Assembly: GCA_035316005.1 (NCBI GenBank)
Contig: DATFXK010000282.1
Location: 1-15,849, forward strand
Length of the DNA: 15,849 nucleotides
From: JALZAA01 sp035316005
GTDB lineage: Bacteria; Actinomycetota; Acidimicrobiia; IMCC26256; JACDBD01
Reading direction: 5' to 3'
Shown piece by piece: positions 6,859 to 13,340 of this stretch (positions within the stretch are counted from its first letter, which is position 1; each line of letters begins with the position of its first letter). A program made the translations under genes and the position numbers. Below the pieces are notes generated by a model that had not been told where the DNA came from, ran no database searches, and saw nothing but the letters and a program-made list of their open reading frames with translations.

Positions 6859-8343
6859 ATGGCGCTCGGGTTCGAGCTGGCGCGTACGAACACTGCGATC
6901 GGGGGTGCGACCCTCGCGCACGCCCGCCGGCTCATGGCGTCGTGGCAGGTGCTGGCGGACCTGTGCTTCGCCGACCTCCTCTTCCTCGCCCCGGTCCACG
7001 GGGAGGAGGGTCACCGGTTCGTGGTGCTCGGCCAGGTGCGTCCCACCACCGACCAGACCTTGTACACGAACGACATGGTCGGCACCGTGGTCGGGGAGAT
7101 CGAACGGCCGCTCATCAGCCGGGCGTGGCGGGACGGGGAGATCGTCGAGGGGGAGACCAAGGCGCTGGCCTCGACGGAGCGGGCACGGATCAAGTGCATC
7201 CCCGTGCGCTGCGAAGGCACCTTGATCGGGCTGGTCACGCGCGAGACCCCGCTCACGTTCGGCCGGCGTCCGGGCTCACTCGAACGCCAGTATTCCGAGG
7301 TTTTCGAGCGCTTCGCGCGCATGATCGCCGAAGGCAGCTTTCCCTTCCCCCGCGACGAGGTCGAGTTCGAGGACGCGCCGCGCGTCGCCGACGGGGTCAT
7401 CATCCTGGACGGCGACGCGCAGATCAGCTTCGCGAGCCCCAACGCGATCAGCTCGTTGCACCGGATGGGCATCCACGCGTACGCGTCGGGGCAGCGGCTG
7501 GCCGAGATCGGGTTCGACCAGGACGCGGTCGACGCCGCCCTGCGGGCTCGCCTTCCGGTCACCGAGGAGGTCGAGCGGGGCGACGTGTCGATCCTGATTC
7601 GAGCCATCCCGCTGCTCGAGTCGGGCGAGGCGGTCGGCGCGGTGCTGCTGATGCGGGACGTGACGGACCTCCGGCGACGCGACCGCATGCTGCTCTCGAA
7701 GGACGCCACGATTCGCGAGATCCACCACCGGGTGAAGAACAACCTGCAGACGATCGCGGCGCTGCTCCGCCTGCAGGGGCGCCGCCTCGACTCGGAGGAG
7801 GCGCAGGATGCGATCGAGGAGTCGGAGCGTCGCATCCGGTCGATTGCCATCGTGCACGAGACGTTGTCGCGCGACGCCGGTGACGTCGTGCCGTTCCGGG
7901 ACGTCGTCAAGCCGCTCGTGCGATCGGTCGAGGACAGCGTCTCGACGCCGGACGTGAAGCTGCGCTTCGAGGTCGAGGGAGACGCCGGCACCCTGCGCGG
8001 CGACGTTGCCACGGCACTGGCCGTCGTGCTCAACGAGCTCATGCAGAACGCCGTCGATCATGCCTTCCCCCGCGACGGCGCCGACCCGAGCGAGGGGAGC
8101 GTGCTCGTGCGGCTCACGCGCCTCGACCACGAGCTGGTGGTCGAAGTGATCGACGACGGCATCGGGCTCCCGGCCGGGTTCACGATCGAGTCGTCGAAGG
8201 GTCTCGGGCTGTCGATCGTGCAGGCGCTCGTGAACGGTGAACTCGGCGGTTCGATGGAGCTGGGGCCGTCGACGCGCGGGGCGAGCGGAACGCACGTCCG
8301 CCTACGGGTGCCGCTGGCGCAGAGCGCGCCCGTCGAGCTGTGA
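6859..8343 (+). CDS. pdtaS: PdtaS-type sensor histidine kinase (GAF-PAS-HisKA_2-HATPase)
   Basis: A soluble sensor kinase, 494 residues, aligning end to end with the mycobacterial PdtaS as I recall it. The N-terminal GAF-like domain is about 1-160 (WQVLADLCFADLL, VRPTTDQT). A PAS domain follows at about 175-275 (GVIILDGDAQISFASPNAISSLHRMG). The HisKA_2 box IREIHHRVKNNLQT is at 285-298, with phosphoacceptor His289 or His290. The ATPase domain has N box NELMQNAVDHAF (392-403), DDGIGLP (432-438) and KGLGLSIV (447-454). No membrane helix is present. The ATG is fixed by AGGAG (6846-6850) 8 nt upstream; the open frame continues far upstream, but only as a shadow of the ATPase gene. PdtaS normally phosphorylates PdtaR, an RNA-binding ANTAR regulator; no such gene is in the window. 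Cys36, Cys113 and Cys118 in the GAF domain are potential ligands (speculative). Confidence 0.95.
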   Translation: MALGFELARTNTAIGGATLAHARRLMASWQVLADLCFADLLFLAPVHGEEGHRFVVLGQVRPTTDQTLYTNDMVGTVVGEIERPLISRAWRDGEIVEGETKALASTERARIKCIPVRCEGTLIGLVTRETPLTFGRRPGSLERQYSEVFERFARMIAEGSFPFPRDEVEFEDAPRVADGVIILDGDAQISFASPNAISSLHRMGIHAYASGQRLAEIGFDQDAVDAALRARLPVTEEVERGDVSILIRAIPLLESGEAVGAVLLMRDVTDLRRRDRMLLSKDATIREIHHRVKNNLQTIAALLRLQGRRLDSEEAQDAIEESERRIRSIAIVHETLSRDAGDVVPFRDVVKPLVRSVEDSVSTPDVKLRFEVEGDAGTLRGDVATALAVVLNELMQNAVDHAFPRDGADPSEGSVLVRLTRLDHELVVEVIDDGIGLPAGFTIESSKGLGLSIVQALVNGELGGSMELGPSTRGASGTHVRLRVPLAQSAPVEL

Positions 8344-8369
8344 GCAGCGCGGTGGTGGCCGAGGTGGAG

Positions 8370-8690
8370 CTAGCTGGCGGCGCGACGCTGCTTCGCGAGC
8401 CAGGCCTTGCGCAGCTTGCGGCGTTCCTCTTCGGTCGTGCCGCCCCAGACGCCCGCCTCCTGGTTGGTGGCGAGCGCGAACTCGAGACACTCGTCGTTCA
8501 CGTCGCAGGCGGTGCAGATTCGCCTGGCCGTCTCGATCTGCTCGAGGGCGGGGCCGGTGCTGCCGATCGGGAAGAAGATGTCGGGGTCGGAATCGCGGCA
8601 CGCGGAGCGACCGCGCCACGCGTCCACGTCCCAGTCGTGGGTCCTGATCCAAGTGAGCGCCACGAAGCCTCCGGTACTCGTGGTCGTCAT
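8370..8690 (-). CDS. WhiB-family [4Fe-4S] transcriptional regulator
   Basis: An iron-sulphur WhiB-like regulator, a family that binds the principal sigma factor and senses nitric oxide or oxygen. The protein has 106 residues. The four cluster cysteines are Cys31, Cys59, Cys62 and Cys68 (C-x27-C-x2-C-x5-C). The turn GVWGG (80-84) precedes a basic tail RRKLRKAWLAKQRR that would contact DNA. FFPIGSTGPALEQI is close to WhiB1-type sequences, so WhiB1 is the likeliest subgroup. The start is open: ATG 8690 has GAGGA only 3 nt upstream, while an in-frame GTG at codon 10 (8663) has GGAGG 4 nt upstream. Both keep the whole domain. It converges on pdtaS with a 26-bp gap. In M. tuberculosis whiB1 also neighbours pdtaS, so this linkage appears old. 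Confidence 0.96.
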   Translation of the reverse strand: MTTTSTGGFVALTWIRTHDWDVDAWRGRSACRDSDPDIFFPIGSTGPALEQIETARRICTACDVNDECLEFALATNQEAGVWGGTTEEERRKLRKAWLAKQRRAAS

Positions 8691-8695
8691 GCGTC

Positions 8696-8800
8696 CTCGT
8701 GCGAGAGTGGCACCACATGCGCTCGTGCGCACGTTCACAAGCATCCTCGGGCTGCCCACCTCGAGGTAGTCCCGCAGGGTATTGACCGCTGCACGAGCGC
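8696..8800. repeat. Three CTCGTGC motifs upstream of whiB
   Basis: CTCGTGC occurs at 8696-8702 and 8722-8728, and as its complement GCACGAG at 8791-8797, all in the 168-bp gap between whiB and the phosphodiesterase gene. The last two extend to a 10-bp inverted pair, GCGCTCGTGC (8719-8728) and GCACGAGCGC (8791-8800). The third lies inside the candidate promoter spacer. A fully palindromic CGTGCGCACG is at 8724-8733. These are possible regulator sites or leader-RNA stems; function is not shown. Confidence 0.4.
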
Positions 8801-8804
8801 GCAA
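8776..8804 (-). promoter_or_regulatory. Candidate whiB promoter
   Basis: On the minus strand, TTGCGC (complement of 8799-8804), a 17-bp spacer and TACCCT (complement of 8776-8781) form a good housekeeping-type promoter. Transcription would begin near 8769, giving a leader of about 80 nt, a common length for regulated whiB genes. On the plus strand TTGACC (8782-8787) inside the same spacer could be a -35 for the divergent phosphodiesterase gene, although no matching -10 is clear. Confidence 0.5.
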
Positions 8805-8858
8805 GGGGCAATCTCCGATTGCCTGGAGGCCTGACCTGCGCTTCCGCGAAGGACGACC

Positions 8859-9569
<711 letters not shown>

Positions 9570-9572
9570 GTG

Positions 9573-10487
9573 TCACGGCATGACGATGGTGAGCGCGTCG
9601 GGCATCCACGAGATCGACAGGTGCTCGGTGTCGCCGAGGTAGTCGCCGTCGACCTGCCACGGGAACGGGCCGTATCCGACGACGGAGAGCGACCGGACGT
9701 CGCCCCGTTGGACCACGTTCGGATGGTGCATCAGGCGCTCCCCGCCGTTCAGCGCGGCGGCGGCGCCGCCGACGATCGTCGACACGTCGATCGAGCGGAA
9801 GAAGGTCACGGTGAGCGGCACGTCGAGACCGGCGTGGGGAGCGAGCATCAGCGGCCGCTTGCCGAGGTAGGCCCACGGTCGTTGGTTCGAGACGATCGTG
9901 AAGGCGGAGTCGCCCAGCCGCTCTCCGTCCTCTAACTCCACTCGGAACCGGGGCCGGCGGTGGTCGTAGCGGCGCAACCAGGTGTCGATCGTGGCGGCGA
10001 CGAAGAGTGGATGGGTGCCGTACCGCTTCAGGAACGAGCGCCGCTCGACCCGGGCGATGACGGCGGCGTCCAAGCCGAGGCCGGCATGGAAGAGGAAGCG
10101 CCGCCCCTCGGCGACGCCGAGCCCGATGCGCTTGAAGCTGCGCCGGGCCAGCGAGTCGACCAGTCGCTCGGCGGCCCGGACCGGGTCGTACGCGACGTCG
10201 ATGCTGCGGGCGAACACGTTGGTGGATCCGCCCGGCAGGGGCGCGAGCGCGGTGGCGGTGCCCGCGAGCCCGTCGGCGGCCTCGCTGAGCGTCCCGTCGC
10301 CGCCGAGCACGACGACGACGTCCATGCGGTCGAGGGCGGCGCCGCGGGCGATGCGGGCGGCGTGCCCGCGGCGTGACGTCTCCGCTACCTCGAGCTTGTG
10401 GTCCGCGCCCAGCGCGCGTTGGACGAGGACACGCCGGCGCGCCGTCACCGCCGTCGCGGTCTCGTTGACGATCAGCAGGAGGCGCAC
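9573..10487 (-). CDS. Diacylglycerol kinase-family lipid kinase (DagK/YegS type)
   Basis: An ATP-dependent lipid kinase with the DAGK catalytic fold. The likely reaction is diacylglycerol to phosphatidic acid, which returns lipid to phospholipid synthesis; sphingosine- or other lipid-kinase activity cannot be excluded. The protein has 304 residues. Nucleotide-binding GGDGT is at 62-66, and PGGSTNVFAR (85-94) is the second conserved turn. HAGLGLDAAV (134-143) and the C-terminal QVDGDYLGD (278-286) match the YegS/DagK C-terminal domain. There is no membrane helix. The GTG start (10485-10487) has no ribosome site, but TACGGT (complement of 10496-10501) ends 8 nt upstream, as expected for a leaderless message. 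It is divergent from the uracil-DNA glycosylase over 34 bp. Confidence 0.92.
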   Translation of the reverse strand: MRLLLIVNETATAVTARRRVLVQRALGADHKLEVAETSRRGHAARIARGAALDRMDVVVVLGGDGTLSEAADGLAGTATALAPLPGGSTNVFARSIDVAYDPVRAAERLVDSLARRSFKRIGLGVAEGRRFLFHAGLGLDAAVIARVERRSFLKRYGTHPLFVAATIDTWLRRYDHRRPRFRVELEDGERLGDSAFTIVSNQRPWAYLGKRPLMLAPHAGLDVPLTVTFFRSIDVSTIVGGAAAALNGGERLMHHPNVVQRGDVRSLSVVGYGPFPWQVDGDYLGDTEHLSISWMPDALTIVMP

Positions 10488-10521
10488 GGCGTGGCACCGT
10501 ACCCGCGCGTACGATCCGGCC
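10488..10521. promoter_or_regulatory. Divergent leaderless promoters, lipid kinase / uracil-DNA glycosylase
   Basis: A 34-bp gap holds two -10-like boxes: TACGGT on the minus strand (complement of 10496-10501), 8 nt before the kinase GTG, and TACGAT on the plus strand (10510-10515), 6 nt before the glycosylase GTG. Neither gene has a Shine-Dalgarno. Consensus -35 boxes are absent; any -35 would lie within the opposite gene's 5' coding sequence. Confidence 0.5.
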
Positions 10522-11226
10522 GTGGCACGAGCCGCGCCTCGTCAGCCCCGCGCGCTGGCCGCGCTCACGGAAGAGGTCGTCGCCTGTCGTGCGTGCCCGC
10601 GTCTCGTCGAGTGGCGTGAGCGCGTCGCGCGCGAGAAGCGCGCCGCGTTTCGTGACGAGCCGTACTGGGGCCGTCCCGTTCCCGGCTTCGGCGATCCGCG
10701 GGCTCGGCTGCTCGTCGTCGGGCTGGCGCCGGCCGCCCATGGGGGGAACCGCACGGGCCGCATCTTCACCGGCGACCGCTCGGGTGACTGGCTGTTCGGG
10801 GCGCTCCACCGGACGGGCTACGCCAACCAGCCGACGTCCGTCACCGCCGACGACGGGCTCGAACTGCACGACGCGTACGTCGCCGCCGCCGTTCGCTGTG
10901 CCCCGCCCGCGAACAAGCCGACGCCCGCCGAACGCGATCGGTGTCTGCCGTACCTGGTGCGTGAGCTGGAGTTGCTCGATCGGGTGCGGGTCGTCGTCGT
11001 GCTCGGGCAGTTCGCATACGACGCCACCGCGCGGGTCCTCGCCACGCGCGGATCGCCGCTCCCGTCACCCCGCCCGCGCTTCGGTCACGGGGTCGAGGCC
11101 GAGTCGGAGCGGGCGGTCGTGCTCTGCTGCTACCACCCGAGTCAGCAGAACACGTTCACGGGCAAGCTCACCGAGTCCATGCTCGACGCCGTGTTCGCCC
11201 GGGCTCGCGCGATCTCGGGCTGTTAA
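10522..11226 (+). CDS. udgB: Family 5 uracil-DNA glycosylase (UdgB type, Fe-S)
   Basis: Removes uracil (and in homologues some other deaminated bases) from DNA, starting base excision repair. The protein has 234 residues and resembles mycobacterial UdgB (Rv1259) throughout. Four cysteines probably hold a [4Fe-4S] cluster: Cys22 and Cys25 (CRACPRL), Cys126 (VRCAPPANKPT) and Cys141. The active-site motif GLAPAAHGGNRTGR is at 67-80; Ala in place of the Asp/Asn of other UDG families is characteristic of family 5. HPSQQNTFTG (205-214) is the second catalytic/DNA-binding motif. The GTG at 10522 is chosen because the -10 TACGAT ends 6 nt before it; the open frame runs further upstream only as a shadow of the kinase gene. 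Its TAA overlaps the permease stop codon. Confidence 0.95.
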   Translation: MARAAPRQPRALAALTEEVVACRACPRLVEWRERVAREKRAAFRDEPYWGRPVPGFGDPRARLLVVGLAPAAHGGNRTGRIFTGDRSGDWLFGALHRTGYANQPTSVTADDGLELHDAYVAAAVRCAPPANKPTPAERDRCLPYLVRELELLDRVRVVVVLGQFAYDATARVLATRGSPLPSPRPRFGHGVEAESERAVVLCCYHPSQQNTFTGKLTESMLDAVFARARAISGC

Positions 11227-12098
11227 GCGAGGAGTGCGATCAACTCGCCCGTCGCGTAGGCGATCGCGATCGAGCCGAGTACGACTGCAACCGCGAGCCG
11301 TAGGCCGCGCTCCGAGGATCGGATCGCGAGGTGCGCCCCCAACTGCGCGCCGGGAATCACTGCGATCGCCAGCGGGATCGCGAACGCCCAGTCGATGTTG
11401 CCGAGCAGGGCGTGGGTGATCGTGCCCGGCACGGCGAGTGCACCGACGCAGACGAGTGACGTAGCCACCGCCTCCTTCACGCTGAGTCGGACCCAGGTCG
11501 CGAAGGCCGGGACCATGAGGACGCCGCCGCCGATGCCCAGGAGGCCGCTCAAGCCTCCGGCCGCCACTCCGATCAACCCGAGCCGCCACGCCTCGACCCG
11601 GCGGTGCGGGGGCCACGACCGGTCCGGGTCGCGCTCGTGGGCGTACAGGAGGTCTGACGCCGGGGCCGTGAGGTCACCGACCGGATCCTCGACCTCGATC
11701 GGGTTCTGTGCGCGGGCCGGAACCGCACTCGGCGCCCGGCCCATGCGAAGGGCGGTGAACGCCAGCAAACCCGCGGTGGCGATCATGAGGAGATGCCCGT
11801 TGCCGGGGACGGCGCCGGCGAGGAGTGCGCCGCCCACGGTTGCGAGGAGGCCGGCAGCGAGCGTCCACGCCGCCACCCGCCGCACGATCAGGCCCTCGCG
11901 GCGGTAGCGGAGTGAGCCGCTGACGGCGGACGGAATGATCGACGGGAGAGTCGACCCGACGGCCTCCAGCGGCGTCGCACCCAAGGCCCGAATCGCCGGC
12001 GTGGACACCACCGCGCCGCCGACCCCGAACATGCCCGACAGGACGCCGGTCGCGAAGCCGGCGACCAGCGTCAGGATCGTGCTCCACGGTTCGGACAC
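11223..12098 (-). CDS. TauE/SafE family permease (sulphite/organosulphonate-type exporter)
   Basis: A polytopic membrane transporter of the TauE/SafE (DUF81) family, whose members move sulphite, sulphonates or other small organic anions; the substrate here cannot be read from sequence. The protein has 291 residues. The family's internal duplication is clear: GVLSGMFGVGGAVVSTPAI (18-36) and GGLSGLLGIGGGVLMVPAF (181-199) are equivalent re-entrant or first-helix segments, each followed by about three more helices. A charged linker (about 120-170) separates the halves. The GTG start (12096-12098) has no Shine-Dalgarno, but TACCCT (complement of 12105-12110) ends 6 nt before it, fitting a leaderless message. 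It is divergent from dapA over 45 bp and shares stop-codon bases with the glycosylase gene. Confidence 0.9.
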   Translation of the reverse strand: MSEPWSTILTLVAGFATGVLSGMFGVGGAVVSTPAIRALGATPLEAVGSTLPSIIPSAVSGSLRYRREGLIVRRVAAWTLAAGLLATVGGALLAGAVPGNGHLLMIATAGLLAFTALRMGRAPSAVPARAQNPIEVEDPVGDLTAPASDLLYAHERDPDRSWPPHRRVEAWRLGLIGVAAGGLSGLLGIGGGVLMVPAFATWVRLSVKEAVATSLVCVGALAVPGTITHALLGNIDWAFAIPLAIAVIPGAQLGAHLAIRSSERGLRLAVAVVLGSIAIAYATGELIALLA

Positions 12099-12105
12099 TG
12101 ACGAA

Positions 12106-12121
12106 GGGTACTTCGGTACCC
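12106..12121. promoter_or_regulatory. Palindrome between permease gene and dapA (operator-like)
   Basis: GGGTAC (12106-12111), TTCG, GTACCC (12116-12121) form a perfect 6-bp inverted repeat. It overlaps the TACCCT -10 of the permease gene and lies where the -35 region of dapA would be. A bound repressor could block both promoters. As RNA it would make a C(UUCG)G tetraloop hairpin, but with leaderless starts on both sides it should rarely be transcribed. No U-tract follows, so it is not a terminator. Confidence 0.5.
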
Positions 12122-12129
12122 CCGACGAC

Positions 12130-12135
12130 TAGCCT
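12130..12135 (+). promoter_or_regulatory. Candidate -10 box of dapA (leaderless)
   Basis: TAGCCT ends 8 nt before the dapA ATG, and no purine-rich ribosome site precedes that ATG. The spacing fits transcription starting at or next to the ATG. Confidence 0.45.
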
Positions 12136-12143
12136 TCCGCGCG

Positions 12144-13046
12144 ATGGCGACCGACGCGAACCTCCGCGGCGTCTACGTCCCGATCATCACGCCGTTCGCC
12201 GAGGACGGATCCGTGGCGGTCGACGCGCTCGAGCGCCTGTGCCATGGGTACCTCGATGCGGGCGCCGCCGGCATCGTCGCCCTCGGTACGACGGGCGAAT
12301 CGACCGCGCTCGACGCCGACGAGAAGCATGCGGTCATTGACGCCTGCTCGCGCGTGTGCGCCAAGCGCTCGGCGCAGCTGATCGTCGGCGCCGGCACCAA
12401 CAACACGCGCACGACACGCCAGGCGGTGAAGGAGCTCGCGGGCACGCCGGCGCTCGTGGCGACATTGATCGTCGTCCCGTACTACGTGCGCCCCTCGGAG
12501 GCCGGCATCGTCGGGCACCTCCGGTCGGCGGCCGAGGTCAGTCCGGTCCCGCTCGTCGTCTACAACATCCCCGCCCGCACCGGGCGGAACCTGAGCGCGC
12601 AGAACGTGCACGATCTGGCGCGCACACCGAACTTCGCCGGTGTGAAGCACGCCCCCGCCTCCCTCGACGACGACACGCTGGAGCTCCTGCGCAGGACGAA
12701 CGACGTCGACGGGTTCGCGGTGCTCGGCGGTACCGACACGTTCCTGTTCCCGCTCGTGCTGATGGGCGGCGCCGGCACGATCTGCGCCAGCGCCCACGTC
12801 TGCACGGAGCGGTTCGTTGCCATGATCGAGTGCGGACTGGCGGGCAAGGTCGACGAGGGGCGTGGCCATGCCGAGGCGCTGCTCCCGGTCACCTGGGCGC
12901 TGTTCGCCGAGCCGAACCCGGCGGTGTTCAAGGGAGTGCTGCACGCCCAGGGTCGCATCCCCACCGCCGACGTCCGGCTGCCGCTGCTGAACGCGGCCCC
13001 CGACTCTGTCCGGCGGGCTCTGGACGCGATCGCCGCCGCGTCGTGA
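12144..13046 (+). CDS. dapA: 4-Hydroxy-tetrahydrodipicolinate synthase (DapA)
   Basis: Condenses pyruvate with aspartate semialdehyde, the committed step to meso-diaminopimelate and lysine. The protein has 300 residues, a class I aldolase TIM barrel. Key residues align with the E. coli enzyme: Schiff-base Lys168 (FAGVKHA), Thr49 in LGTTGES, Tyr114 (VPYYVRP), Tyr140 (VVYNIPARTG), and Arg145 that binds the substrate carboxylate. EPNPAVFKGVLHAQGRI (256-272) is typical of actinobacterial members. The ATG start is supported by the -10 at 12130-12135, suggesting a leaderless mRNA. The final TGA overlaps the GTG of a small membrane-protein gene. Related enzymes (N-acetylneuraminate lyase, KDG aldolase) share the fold; retention of Arg145 favours DapA. 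No dapB is in view. Confidence 0.87.
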   Translation: MATDANLRGVYVPIITPFAEDGSVAVDALERLCHGYLDAGAAGIVALGTTGESTALDADEKHAVIDACSRVCAKRSAQLIVGAGTNNTRTTRQAVKELAGTPALVATLIVVPYYVRPSEAGIVGHLRSAAEVSPVPLVVYNIPARTGRNLSAQNVHDLARTPNFAGVKHAPASLDDDTLELLRRTNDVDGFAVLGGTDTFLFPLVLMGGAGTICASAHVCTERFVAMIECGLAGKVDEGRGHAEALLPVTWALFAEPNPAVFKGVLHAQGRIPTADVRLPLLNAAPDSVRRALDAIAAAS

Positions 13047-13246
13047 CCCGCCGCGTCTCGATCCTCCTGCTCGCCGCGGGCGGGTGGACGCTCTTCGTCT
13101 GGGTCACCCGCCTCTTCAACATGGCGGGCGAGGACCGCTCAGCAGGCTTCTTCGTCGTGCACGGGCTCCTGGCCATCATCTCCATCGCCTTCGGCCTCGC
13201 CCTCGGCGTCGTCGGGTGGAAGGCCCTGCGGGCCCGCTCCGGCTGA
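13043..13246 (+). CDS. Small two-helix membrane protein (SCO4848-like)
   Basis: A 67-residue protein with two hydrophobic helices (about 5-23 and 37-60) joined by a short polar loop with RLFNMAGEDRS, and a basic C-terminal end WKALRARSG. The pattern VWVTRLFN, FFVVHGLLAIISIAFG, then a small-residue-rich GLALGVVGWKALR resembles the actinobacterial SCO4848 family of unknown function, as I recall it; that match is not verified. The GTG start overlaps the dapA TGA (GTGA), so it is translationally coupled to dapA. No catalytic motif is present. A link with lysine or diaminopimelate metabolism rests only on this coupling. Confidence 0.72.
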   Translation: MTRRVSILLLAAGGWTLFVWVTRLFNMAGEDRSAGFFVVHGLLAIISIAFGLALGVVGWKALRARSG

Positions 13247-13261
13247 GACCTTGGTCACATT

Positions 13262-13289
13262 CGATACGAGACGGATGCGTTTCGTATCG
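13262..13289. promoter_or_regulatory. 28-bp dyad upstream of MFS/TetR operon (likely TetR operator)
   Basis: CGATACGA (13262-13269) is matched exactly by TCGTATCG (13282-13289). Inside, ACG (13271-13273) pairs with CGT (13278-13280) around a central AT (13275-13276). Overall 12 of 14 base pairs of the dyad are symmetric, a size and spacing normal for TetR-family operators. It sits 51 bp before the MFS ATG, downstream of a -35-like TTGGTC (13251-13256). The TetR gene at the end of this operon is the obvious binder. Confidence 0.65.
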
Positions 13290-13340
13290 GGCCGCGTTGG
13301 TACCCGGAGTACGCCACCCCTCGTCTCGAAAGGCCGGCGC

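Noticed and set aside
12106..12121. The GGGTAC-TTCG-GTACCC hairpin as a transcription terminator
   Set aside because: No U-tract follows on either strand, and it lies between two divergent genes where neither transcript would need to end.
13251..13340. A TTG start 30 codons upstream for the MFS protein
   Set aside because: It would translate through the operator-like dyad and add a non-membrane, non-conserved segment; ATG 13341 has a well-placed ribosome site.
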